NCBI GenBank assembly: GCA_035582835.1
Contig: JAYKAV010002342.1
Location: forward strand, 904,897 to 968,896
Reading direction: 5' to 3'
Length of the DNA: 64,000 bases
DNA from: Phoebastria nigripes
Taxonomy: Eukaryota > Chordata > Aves > Procellariiformes > Diomedeidae
The notes under the pieces were generated by a model. That model was not told the origin of the DNA, did not search any database, and saw only the letters and a list, made by a program, of their open reading frames with translations. The position numbers and the translations under genes were made by a program. Of this stretch, positions 40,001 to 53,000 are shown one piece after another. The stretch's first letter is position 1, and every line of letters begins with the position of its first letter.

Positions 40001-43000
40001 CGGCTGTCAACCAGCACCCTCAGGTCCTTTTCCGCCAGGCAGCTTTCCAGCCACTCTTCCCCCAGCCTGTAGCGTTGCATGGGGTTGTTGTGGCCAAAGT
40101 GCAGGACCCGGCACTTGGCCTTGTTGAACCTCATGCAGTTGGCCTCAGCCCATCGATCCAGCCTGTCCAGGTCCCTCTGCAGAGCCTTCCTACNCTCNAG
40201 CAGATCAACACTCCCACCCAACTTGGTGTCGTCTGCAAACTTACTGAGGGAGCACTCAATCCCCTCATCCAGATCNTTGATAAAGATATTGAAGAAGACC
40301 GGCCCCAAAACTGAGCCCTGGGGNACACNGCTTGTGACTGGCTGCCAACTGGATTTCACTCCATTCACCACAACTCTCTGGGCCTGGCCGTATTAAACAG
40401 TACTGGTCCCAGTACAGACCCCTGTGAGACACCACTCATCACTGATCTCCATCTGGACATTGAGCCGTTGACCACTACCCTCTGGATGCGACCATCCAAC
40501 CAATTCCTCATCCACTGGACAGTCCATCCGTCAAATCCACACCTCTCCAGTTTAGAGAGAAGGATGTTGTGGGGGACCATGTCAAAGGCCTTACAGAGGT
40601 CCAGATAGACGACATCTGTAGCCCTTCCCAATCTTCTTTTGCCAATGTCAGATGCATCCACTTGGGATGTTTCTGCTAGCGTAGCAATCTCGCTGCCTGA
40701 TTCCTTCCTAACAAGCGGCATTGAGAAGCCGGCAGACTTTTGTAACTGGATCTGTCCTAAGAAGGCACGTAATTTGGTGTGACAGGAGTGACCGAAGCTA
40801 AGCAGTACTGTAGCAAGGGAAGTTCTGCTAGTGGTCCGGGTTCAGTGAGCTGCCCATATAATATGTGAACAATGTTTGGTAATGCTCCTATTTTGTGGAG
40901 GATAACCAAGAATAGCTAATAGAAAGAACACTGATGACTCCATCTAAAGATATAGTTATTATGAGTTCCAAGAGAAGAGAGAACTGTATCTTTGTTTTAG
41001 AAATGCAAGTTGTACAATACATTTTAATTTAATGCAAAAATCTGTGTTTGAAAAATACAGTATGGTGGAGAAGAAACAAAAGCAAGCTGTTCCAGCTTTA
41101 GCACAGAAAATAAAAAATGAATGGTGTTCATATATTTCTCTTCCTATTTCCTTTCTTCTAAAAGCTTTCACAATAAACTGTAAGCACTCCAGGAGAGAAA
41201 GATGTTGTTACTCTGGTCAGTAAATTATTTAAAAGACTTCAAGAACAGCTTTGAAGGTAACAAAGAATAGCACTGCTTATACTTGAGAAACACAGTATTT
41301 CTAAAAGATTTTAGTAAAAGACATGTCTGGTCTGAAAACAATTTATTTGATTTTCAATGTTTTTCAACCAGAATATGTTTTATTCCTATTAATTTCTCAT
41401 ACTATGCAATATATGCTCCATTCCACTGCTAAAGCTTGCATGCATATGTGCAAATATCTGGACACTTTCCAGTTGATATTACCACATTCAGCACTTTTTG
41501 TGACAAAAATGGAAATATCTTTGCAGCTAAGGGTTATTTTTGCATGTATTTGGAAATTACTGACTGCAGGTTGGCATCCAGTGCAAGGCTGGTAGCTTGC
41601 AGGCCTGCCTGTTATCTGACAGAGAAAGTCTGTGGGGGAGCTGATTCATCAAATATGCTGTTTTTCTCTAGAGGGGATTGAGAACAGCTGTTTGAACAGT
41701 GATTACAACCAAAAGTGCTGAACACCTTCTCCTGTGCTGATTTAGTCATTGCAGAGAAAGCGGAGTTGATGATGTTGTTACTGAGGGTGAAAAGATAAAG
41801 GGAAGGTGGCTGCAAAGGAAAGGGAGGCTCACAGATTTTGCCTCAGTAGCTGCTCAGGTTACACTACCTGCAAGAAAATGCTGTGTTTTCGGTGGCTTCC
41901 TCAATAAGAAGACCAGCTAACAATTTCTGATATGAAAAATTAATGGAAGGATGTAAAGTTTGGTAAGCATGGAAAGATACAGCTAAATGTAGCCAGAGGT
42001 TTCATATTCAGCAGTTACTGCATTTGGGCTGTCTAGGTGGCTTTACTTTGAACAATAGACAAGATTTTTTTCCTGAAATATATTGTTTCTCCTCTGTCTT
42101 ATGTTCTTGTAATTTTGAAGTGAGGGCACTTGTGTCTAAAGGTTCTCTTATTTTATTGCTGTTCAGAGAAATTCACCATGTGGTTTAGCAATGCCTGCAG
42201 GAAAGGGGTAGGCTGCCAGCAGTATCTGCACCAAGCCTGAAGCAGAACATTTGACTTCCCTAAGTTACCAGGAGCATGCTAAAAGATGCTACTTACACAG
42301 GCAAACTGAATTTCTTCAATTTCACCCTGATTTTTAATTCAGCGTTCTCTCTACTCGAACATATCTTGCAAGGAAGAGTTAAATCTTCAAAGAGGTCTGG
42401 GGTGTAGCATTTTNGTGCATGATGCTGAGGTGTCTTGATGAGCTCCACAGTCCCAAGTGAGATGTCCAAGCTCCCTANGCAAAGCACAAGACCTGGGTAC
42501 CTGGCTCCCTGTGCTGTGCAGACCAATGGGCTTGCAGAGGGTACGGGATCTCCCTTTCTGGAGGGTGGTACCCAAGCAGCTGGCTGCCTCCCCCTGCTTG
42601 CAACTTACAGCCNGTGACTGTTTCTGGAGCTGGGTATCTACACAAGTCTTTCCCTTGCAAACACAGCCAAGATAAGAAAGTGGTACCTGTGTACAAGCAG
42701 CAGCCAGCATGCCAGGTTCTCCTGTGATAACAGTGTTCACACCTGCCTTCTGTCTAATCTGTCAGTGGGCTCTCAGCTTGTATTCTCCATCTGCCCTGAG
42801 CCTTAGACTAGCAGTTAACTCTGGAATTTATTTTTCTTCATTTCTTCTACTGCAGCTCGTCTCCCTAAGAAATATTTCAGTATATGTCTAAGCAGGGACT
42901 AGAATCCAGACATTGAGATGAATGACTTCAGTTCCAATTTTTCCCCTTTCTTTGATGCTAGTGATGGCTGACTATGCTCAGAAATTTAGGGGGATGTGCC

Positions 43001-43776
43001 AGCCCAAGTGGTTAGGGAAGTTATAAAAAGATGTGAGATANGAGTTCAAGTTAGGTAGAAGAGCAGTTTGAAGCTTGGTCTCCCATAAAACAGGTGAGGG
43101 ACGTACACATTGATTTAATGGGAATGATAAGGTAGTGGGCTTGGCAGCATCACAAGTATCTAGTTTTGGTCAGTATGTGGCAATCTCAAATCCAGGCTTA
43201 GAAAACCATGTCCCACAGGCGAGGGAGGGCAAGGAAGGCATGGCTCAAGCATGCTCCNGAGGTTTAAGAGCTCAGACCAGTATAGTTATATACAGAAATA
43301 GAGGTGCTGTTACTACTGGAAACATGAACAGCTAGAGAATTTAGGAGCCTCCAACATCATGTGGCAGCTGGATTCCCTAATTTTGGGCATAGGTACCCTG
43401 AAAACGCAGTTCAACAATTGAAGGAATACAGCCAACAAACAGCCCTGTGCAGCATCTAGTTCTCCCTTCACATCCACCCCTGCTTTGCCAGCATTTTTGT
43501 AGGGCTCAGTAGTTTCCTAGTATATGTGCTTCAACCAAGCAAAAATCTAGTGTCATGATGCTGATGTGTCAGATTTAAATGGCAGTTTTGAAAAGGAATC
43601 CAGAAAAATGGCACTTCAAAGAATAAATGCTAACCTGTTGGGTTCTTTTCCTTGGTTTGTTTGCTTTGACTTAATGTTAGCCATTTGCTGTATTTTTATT
43701 TTCAAAGCCATTCTGCTTCACCTCTAGAAACAAAAGCATCACTCAAACTGCTGCTTCCATCCTGCAGTTGCAGTCA

Positions 43777-43807
<31 letters not shown>

Positions 43808-46800
43808 NAAAAAAAAAAAAAAAAAAAAAGAAACAACCACCAAACTGGTTAGTATTTTGTTCATTAATTACCCTTACTGCAAGCTGTCTTCACTAGGTCA
43901 CTAGGCCTAGGCTTGTAGAAAAGTCTTAAAATGGACAGGAATCTCTCTGTGAGACCCATGAAGAGGATTCAGAAAAAATATTCCTCACTCCAGTCTAGAC
44001 TGAGGACAGCAGCATTTGTGCCTGTTAATGTTTGAAAATAACGACAATAGTATGTTGTCCTGTACTGTAAAATTGCATCCTCAGCATGCCTGTGCTCTGT
44101 AGCAGACTGCAAGGACTGATGTTAGGGATCTGCTGTACAGGGAACCCCTCCTACCCCTTCTTTTCTCCCACTGATTTTTTTTTGGGGGGGTATTGCTGGG
44201 TTCCAGACACATCCTGCATAGTACCTTCAGTGATGCTATGTAGACTGATTCTCAGGTTAATTTTATAGCGAAAGGCAATTTGCTACCAAATCTCTTCTTA
44301 TCCTTATGCTGCCTGATAGCAAGGAGAGTGGAGTTCTACGTGCTGCCTCCCATAGCTTGTCTGTGAGTCCCAGTATGCTGAGGTCTGTGGAAGGTATCTG
44401 CACGTCCCTCTGAAGGGAAAGGGCTTCTTTGGGGCCTGAAGGCTTAGAGGTGTGGCCACTATATATTTAAGCAGTGGCAGTCTTGAAATCTTGTACTTTT
44501 TCCTTGGAGTACAGGCAGGCAGGTGGTCCTAAACATNCTCTGTTGTGAGGAAGGGTGAGGCTCTTCAATTAGTTTCTCCCACCAGCTGCTCCCTGAATGT
44601 TCAGGAATAGTATTACGGAGTGCATCTTTCTTCTGTATCAGTTTTCTTCATTATTTCACATGATCCCAAGCTCATATTCAATATTAAAATAGTCTCTGCC
44701 TGNCAGAGTTGATTGCAACAGTTCAGCAGAAATCTTCCCTCTTGACAATATACCTCTGTTATTTGGGGAGTTAGAAACTGTTTTTTTTTGGCTAATGTGC
44801 ACTTAAACCAAGCTTCCCTGTGGTCTCCGTGTACCCCTATTGAATAATGCCACCGTTATGCAGTTCCACTTGTGCTGATGGTGCTTTTTGTGGGTGTTTC
44901 CCCACCAAACCAGACTGGCATATTAAAGCAATAGGAACTGTGGACCCAGAAAACATCCCTCCTCATTGCCCAGGGTGGAGGAACAGCAGAAAGTCTCAAA
45001 CCAACAGCTCCCATGGGCAGATCTAGAGGCTTCCACAGAAGACAGTAAGGCCAGAAGGGACTTACCACAGACCTGCCCTGAGTTAAGTCCCATTTTCTGC
45101 TAAAGGCAACTAGTAGCAGAAAGCCAACCCTGTCCTTCACTATCTGTGTTATCTTCAGCATTTTAAATACGAGTACTTTCCTTCAGGTGAAGGGGAAGCA
45201 GATGACTTCGAGGCTTGAAGGTTGAGAAAATTCCACGTCCTCCTCTGTAGAGTGTGAGTTTGGGTGGCCTACATAAGAGTTAGAGGACACAGCTCTCTTA
45301 ACAACACCCTGCTTAGGCATCTTACAGCTCACAGGGTTTTATTCACAGAGAGCATTAAGAGAAACAGTGGCCTACTAAAGGCAGAGCCTTTGCCATGCCG
45401 CCTACGTGGCACTCGTACCCCTCACACTGAGGAAGCAGAGCCCTTTGGTGAGCTTGCTCATTACCCCCCAAATCAGCGTGTGCTGTGCAAGGGGCTCCCT
45501 TTCTTCATGTGGACTGAAATGGGTGCCTGCTGCAATTTGCTGTTGGTAGTGATGCACCTTCATCACTGAGTTTAATACAAATGAGCTGACAGGGGTGCTA
45601 GGAGCAGAAGAGGGCTTAGCGATGGGAGAAGCAGCATGTTTCCCCATCTCCCTTCTGCAGCTCAGCTCAGTTAAGTCAGTCATGGTGGAAAAATTCACAT
45701 GCAGAGCTATGCAGCTACAGCATTCCCTGTGACAGGGGAGTTTGAAAAACAGCAACAACCACAAGCTCCAGGTTAATGTGCTGAATGCTAACAGAAAGCT
45801 AGCAGGACATAACAAAAACAAGTTGAGCACATGTTTCTCTCAGAGGTTCAACACTTTTGATTTCTGTGCCGAGACCTGTTGTGACTGATGGTTACTGGTG
45901 AACCAGCCCTTTCTGGGAATGGCCTCTGATGGAACAGGAAGGAAAACACCTCTTGGGCTTGGCTTTCCTGCCTGCAGCGGTTGGTTCTGGAGCGGAACGG
46001 GGCACACACCTGCTTCAGGTTTCTGAACTCCAGGCAAGGCTTTAGCTGGTCACCTCAGGATGGGAGACTGACCCAAGGAGACCGGCTATGCTTGGTCTTT
46101 CTCACAACACGCCTGCACTCCCTCCTGCTCACAGTCGTAACCACAGTGCAGATGCACACCCCACATCAGCTGTAATCCATCTCATCCTTATCTATAGCTG
46201 CAATATCCACCCTCAGTGCTGACTTTTTTCTTGGTTTTTACAGGTGTGAATCTATAGGCAACGCTTGCTGCTGCGATGCTTCTCTAAGATGAAAGCTATG
46301 GAATGATAAAGTTTTCTTGCACATAAGGTGGTTTTGGGAAATGCAATAGATGATAACCCGATGCAATGGAAGGAAAAAAATTGAAGTTACTTTTGGGCTT
46401 TCCTAACATTCACCTTTCTAAAAAATTGTCATACAAAATGAAGGTCAAACTGTAAAAGCTTTCTGTATGCGTTTTCAATCTCTCTTCCTAACAAAAAATA
46501 CCCTGCTTTTTTTTTTTTTTCTTCCCCCTCCAAAAGACTTGGGTTTAACTCTTGATACTCTAAGGCTTTACAAACTATCATAGTTCTTATGTCTCTCTTA
46601 AAATGCTAGGTTCTAGCTGTAGTGAAGTAGAATAGCAAGTTCTGCCTTGTACTGCTAGATTTATAATAATACATGAAGAGAAACCAAAACCCAGCATGTA
46701 TTGCTTTAGTGCGGTTATATATGCAGAGTGAGTTGTGCAGCACTTGGTGCAAAACTCCTGAAACCAGTTTGCCTGGCTGTGGGGGTTGCCATCAGACGTG

Positions 46801-49800
46801 AGCACTTTGTGAGCACCTCAGTTCTTCATGAGAGACCTTCACAGCCAGGAGGCTCTGGAGAAACACTCTGCTCTCAAGCTGTCAGTTGGTGGTTGGTGTG
46901 CTGCCGTAGGAAATGGGAGTTTGAGCTGTTCTCAGCTGAGGAGCCAACATACTCCAGGCTTTTCACTTCTGGAGAAGTGGCACTAATATTTAGGCCCCTT
47001 CTGCTTTGGGATTTTTAGTTTTGTTTAACAAGAGGTCTCTTTTCACTTGGTTTTGTAGTCCTGCTCAGTGCTATGCATGCTCATCCCACACATGGGAATA
47101 AGGACCTAGGTGGAGAAATATCTGCTTCACAGCTTCTGTCAGGACTCATATCAGGCTGAAGCACCATCAGTGCCAAAGGTGAGCAAGCCCTAAGAGGCAG
47201 AACAATTTTTCACAAAACCACTGTAAGTAATTGAGCTATTTCAGACATCAGTCCTTTTTTCTGGACTATTCAACCTGCTAAGAGTCATAGAAAATATTAA
47301 TTTCTCACATAAAATAAGGTAAGCCTTATTTCACCAGCCACGGTGCTGTCAGATCATATGTCATTGTGAGATAAATTGTTCTTACAAAATTAATCGGCTG
47401 TTTATTTTTTTTTAAGTACGAGGAAAAGGAATTTGGAAGGGTTTTTGCGCTACAATTTCATGAGATAGTATGAAAGTGATTTAAGAACCTGTTAATATTT
47501 ACTTGGTTTCCAACAATCTATTAATAATTTAAGTACTTGAAAGCATTCAGCCTATTGCACATCTTTTCATTGTTTTATCTTGTAAAAGGCTGAGTTGTTG
47601 CATTATCTCCAGGGTGAAAAATTCCCTTTCTAGAGTCACTACTTGCAGGATTTTTCTTCCACAATTTCCAAACTTTCTTTGCTCTGTTCTTTATAATCAT
47701 ATTAAGTAATCGCTAAAATAAAATATGGCAATGGCAGAACTCAAAATGGAACTCATCTGGCCTTAAAAGAAGAGNGGAAAGGAAGGGTGGGTGCTGTGGC
47801 CCAATTTGCAGTATGTGTCAGTCATGTACACTCCTGACAACCGTATCTTTATAATCCCTCCTCTTGCTTGTTATCAGAATTTCAAGATGAAACTGTCACC
47901 AAAGCAGATCAGTGCAATCCTTTTAAAAATAATCCTGCTCAGTTCTACCTGCTACACAGGGGAACATCAGCTTAACTTGTAATTAAAGAAGATTTCTCTA
48001 GGGAGACCTTAGATGTGGCCTGTCAGTTCCCAAGAAAATGGTAGTAATTATTGACCTCATTTTTCCTTTGCTCTAACAATCAGATTTAAAATGACAGTAT
48101 GACCTGAGACAGAGCATGATTCCCATCAGTGACGATGTGACAAGACCATATGACTGCAAGGGAATAAACAAAAAGGAAAGGAGTAAAAAATGAAAGGGTA
48201 GATAAAAATTCTGCTTCCTCCTAATAGCCTGAGTGAATAAATCACTTTCTTAGGCAAAGCAACAATCCTTGGGAACCGGTCCTGAATAAAAGAAAGTTTC
48301 CTTTGGAGCAGGAAAGTCCTTAAGTTACAAGCAAAGAACCCCAATGAGGTTTTTACAGGAGGTTAATTCTGTTACGGTTGCTTCCTTAATGGTCTGTTCA
48401 GCTCTTGTTGACTTTACAAGGGGTTGCGAAGACAGATCAGTATCAGAATTAATTTTACATCAGCAATACGAAAGCCTGCACAGCTTAACATACCTGCTTC
48501 CAAACAACTAGACTTGGTAAAGGATGCCTTTACCTTCAAACTACGTAATGAAGAAGCAGTGTATCACTTCTCATTATGTAAGAGCAAGACAGCCAGCTGC
48601 ACTTTGAGAAGCATGGGAAAATAATTCTACCAGAGCAAGGGAGGGTGATTACCCTTTTAAGGCTTTGGATTTACCAGATGATTTGGATTTGGAACAGAAT
48701 ATTCCCCAAAGATGTGCCTGGGTATACAGCATCTGCCCAACATGTGCTATGTATGCAACTACACAGTTTTTGCAGCAAAAAGCTTGCATCCTAAATTTAG
48801 ACCCATACAATGAATAACCAAGATGGGGACAGGGAGCAAATGAAATGGTAGGGGAGAATTACAGCAACAAGTTTACAAGGCAGCTCAGTTTTCTCAGTAT
48901 GCTGTATCTTGATAATTTTGTTTTCCTCGCTATTTGCAGACAGATTTTGTCGCTGCCGAGAAGCTGATTTCTTAAGTTAGTATAATGCATGCAGGGCTTT
49001 ATTTTGTACTTGGCGTACATGTTTGGCCATTTTTCTGGAGAAAGCAATAGAGACAAACAGACAACATATCCTTTCTAGTACTGTGAAAATCTCTTAATTT
49101 TCTCCTGTAACAAACTTCAAGATCGAAGATGAATAGAAGATCCTAAGCCTCTGCACAGGATCTCGTGGTCTGTTGGACAATGAACCTTAAAAAAACCCAA
49201 ACAATCCCAAAAGCAAGAGCTCTGGTTTTCCCACAATCTTGGCAGCGCAGTAAGACAAAGGGCACTCTATGCCGAAGAAGTAGGTTTCTTGGTTGCCGTC
49301 CCAGATGTCTGCAACGTACCACGGTGTCCCCACAGCGGGGATTAATGTGCAAGGGACTGCCTGCCCCTCCTGTTACAGGCAGGGAGGATCAAAAAGGATT
49401 TTCTAAAATGTGTTCCCTGGCCAGGGCTCTCCTGACTGAACGGTTTTGCCTGACTTTCTTAAACAGCTCCTACTAGTGCTGCGGGGCACTTGCCTGCCGG
49501 GGGTTGACAAGGCAGGAGTATTTGAAAACCTGCGTGGGTAGCATTTCTAGTTCCTCTGGGCAGACATAAAAGTAGGGCTGTAGGGGTTCTCTCTTTAAAA
49601 TACAACAAATTAAAATAAAATATAAAAATATAAACATATAAAAAATAAAATAAAGCCCTAGGGTTTTTTCTTTGTATCTTATACCCTTTGACAGACGATT
49701 GTCAGCAGCCCTTCAGAAAACTTAGTCAGAAACTCAATTTGTAAAATATTAACTAATTAATTGCTTAATTAAGACTTTTTCCTGCAGTGCTAATTCCCTT

Positions 49801-49992
49801 TATAGACACACTTTTACTAAGGACAATAGTGGTAGAAGATTGAATACAGCCTGTGAAGCATGTAACAAAAATGAAAGACATTGAGAGCTTTTGGCAAAAC
49901 TGACAGCTATATACATATGTGTAATTAATACCTGTTTTCAAACCAAACCAATAACCGATTCACCTAGTCAGGATGTAGGGGGTAAAACAGGC

Positions 49993-50035
<43 letters not shown>

Positions 50036-53000
50036 CTAAAGGTACTGTACATAAGAAAATGAATGAAATGTAGCACATTTTGTTTGCATCATCTAACTGT
50101 GTACTGTATATAGTCAATGAATTATGAATTTCTGAAGTTCACTACTATTAGTTTCATACTTCTAGAGTATTTTAAAATTGGCATAGCTACTGAATGTGTA
50201 CAGAAGAATATTTTAGTAGAAAAAGTTCTAGGAGCAAACAGATTATAGCATAGGATACCTTAGTTTTTCAGAAAAAATAATGGTCCTGAAAATACTTTTA
50301 TCCTCATGAGCAAAACCATCTCCCGCTGATGCAGTTATTAAACTGCACTGAGCTCCTTATTAAACATAAGTAAAACCCACATCAGAGCTAAAGAGCTGTT
50401 GTGTTTTAGGCACCATGAGAGTTGCTGTGCTGGCTGCGGAGTTGGGNTCCTGTGCACCAGCTTCTCAGCTGTGCTTCCTTTGGGCTGGGAACACCATCTC
50501 AGACCTCTTGGCAATGCTGGTTGTATGACTGCTACATATTTCTGTTAAAGTGACTCTGGTTAATTGAAACTATCCAAATAGGAGCTCTTAAAATAAGTTA
50601 TGCAAAGGTCATGTGAGGAGCTGTGCAGAACGGTGACCTGCAGGAAAGGGATGGTGCTGTGTGACTGGGAGTGGTAATCTCATCTACTGGCACAGCTGGA
50701 ACAGGAGAAGACAGATGTTCACATCCTTGGTTGGCTTTTGTAGTAACTTCTTTAGTATAGATCCCCCAAACCAAACTCCCTCCGTCCTGCATTTTTACTG
50801 AGCTAAAACNCTAAATTCTTGTTTTCATAAATTTACATGCTCTAGAGGTTACAGTCATGATTTCAAGCTTTTCACTGCCACAGTAAAACTGGAGTTATAT
50901 TTAAAAAGAATGCATGTAAGTTAAGATTATTACTGACCTCTGTAAAGTCAGAAAACCCAGAAAGGAACAAAGTGGGATTAAAAACCACAAAAACATATCT
51001 ATAACAATGCCTATGTGTTTGCTTTGTTTCCCAAATCCTCTACTGAATGGCTTATTTAATCCTCATGTGAAGCTACTGAGATGAATTCTGCCCAGCTCTA
51101 TTTCCTTTGTGGAAAATTGTACCTACAAATATATAGTTGAACTGGGCTACCTACCTTCCCAAAGGCACAATGCATCAAAATCTACCCTGATATATACCCT
51201 GTGTAACCTGCTCAAGTTATTGAATTATACCAGGTATAAACCAGGACGTATTCCCATTCCCTTGCCTCGTGGGAATGGACCTGGAGGAAGCAGGAGATTT
51301 ACAAGGGGCAGTGTTCGTTGCATAATTATAACCCAACAAGTATGGGTAAATGCTGTGCTGACTGCTGAAGAGACCAGCAAAGCTCCACACGAGTGTAATG
51401 GTCCACTTGGCCAGGCTCACTGGACCCACTGCCAGGAGTGGAGCCTTAGTATTTTAATTTCTCTTCAAAACTTGGAACGAAGGAATCTGGCAAAGTAGCT
51501 TAGTGCTGCAGGTTAACGTACGTGTGTGNGTGTTTTCTTTCCGTGGCTCTCCATTCAGAGACTGGTAAGATAGGTCACATTGTAGCCTGCTGTAGCCACA
51601 GCCTTAAAAGTAATGGCACTCAATTTACAGATTTGTTCCTGTTCTTATAGTTTGGGTGAAGGAAATCCGCTTGTGTTTATTTGCTCATTAGAGAAATGGG
51701 TTGTTCTTGTTTTGCAGTCATTTTCTACACCATTTCTTGCCTAGTTGCTGCCCAAACACATAGACCCTTTCCTGTCCTATATTTGTAGGGATGTAAGTGG
51801 AAGAAGGGGAAGGAAAAGAATGGAAGAGGAGGAGGTGTTTGTAGTATGCTGCTGTGGATTAGAGCCCAGATCCCAGCTTCTAAGGTTTCAGCCTTAATCT
51901 TCCAACACATGCAAAGCCTTTCAATTTCACTTCTAGGTCATTAACCACGTACAAAACAGTCAAACCGCTATGTGAGGAATGCAGGTACAAAACTCAATAC
52001 AGGAAGCTTTTCAATTAGTTATGAGTATAATTCACTCTGGGAAAGAAACCTGAGGTTTTAGGTCAAAATATCTGCTTATAAAATCTAAAAACTGTACATT
52101 AAACTTAAAATCAAACAGATTTCAAGTTTATGAGTTTTAATAAACATTTATCTTATAATTTATTGGTTTGATGCTAGATTTCACTTACAAGTAACTGCTG
52201 ATTTAAGGAAGAAAAGTAAAACCAGAAAAATTCTGAAGGATGAGCCTGTCNCAATATCTAATATTATGGAAAGAAAACATGACTAGAAGACATTCATTGC
52301 TTCAGTGGGTATGTTGGTCTTGCAATACATTTTGTGGTTTTTTGATTATGTCCAGTATTAGAAGATAGGCTTTCTCAGTAGAGGCTTTTCACACAGCTTT
52401 CTTCATCATTCAGGGAGATCATCTGATAGGATCAGCCTAAGCTGACCTGTAACATCAAGTGCCATCAAAGTTGGGAATTTCCATGTGATGTCACATCGAC
52501 ATGAGAATGCTGCACTGCAGTGACTGCCGCCCTCATCTAGACTGATTTAATTATTAATTAATTCTTAGAGCAAACAGCCATTATCAAGATAGAGATCATG
52601 TGGAAAAGTATTGGTTCCCTTGATGGTTAAGTATCGATCCCCAGCGACTGGAGGAAAACAGAGTTGCTGGCAAGGTCAGCTTGAACTGCCTGAGACCTGA
52701 TATACATCACAGGCGCCGACTAGGTACCTCTTTCCAGAAAATGAATATCCTCATGAGCTCAAGTTTCCAACAAGTGAAGCAGATGCTCCAAGTCTCTTTA
52801 GTTTTACTACTGTTTCAAAGAAGGAGAAGCATCACTTCTTAATTTGCATTAAATGTGTGTGGTTGGGAATAACTTTTTGAAGAGATGACAATTTCTTAGA
52901 AGTAAATGTAATAAATACATTTGTTTTACAGGACAAGTTAGAAGGAGCATTGATGGCACTTGCAGCTGATTTAAGTATCACTACAGATATCCTTAAAGAC

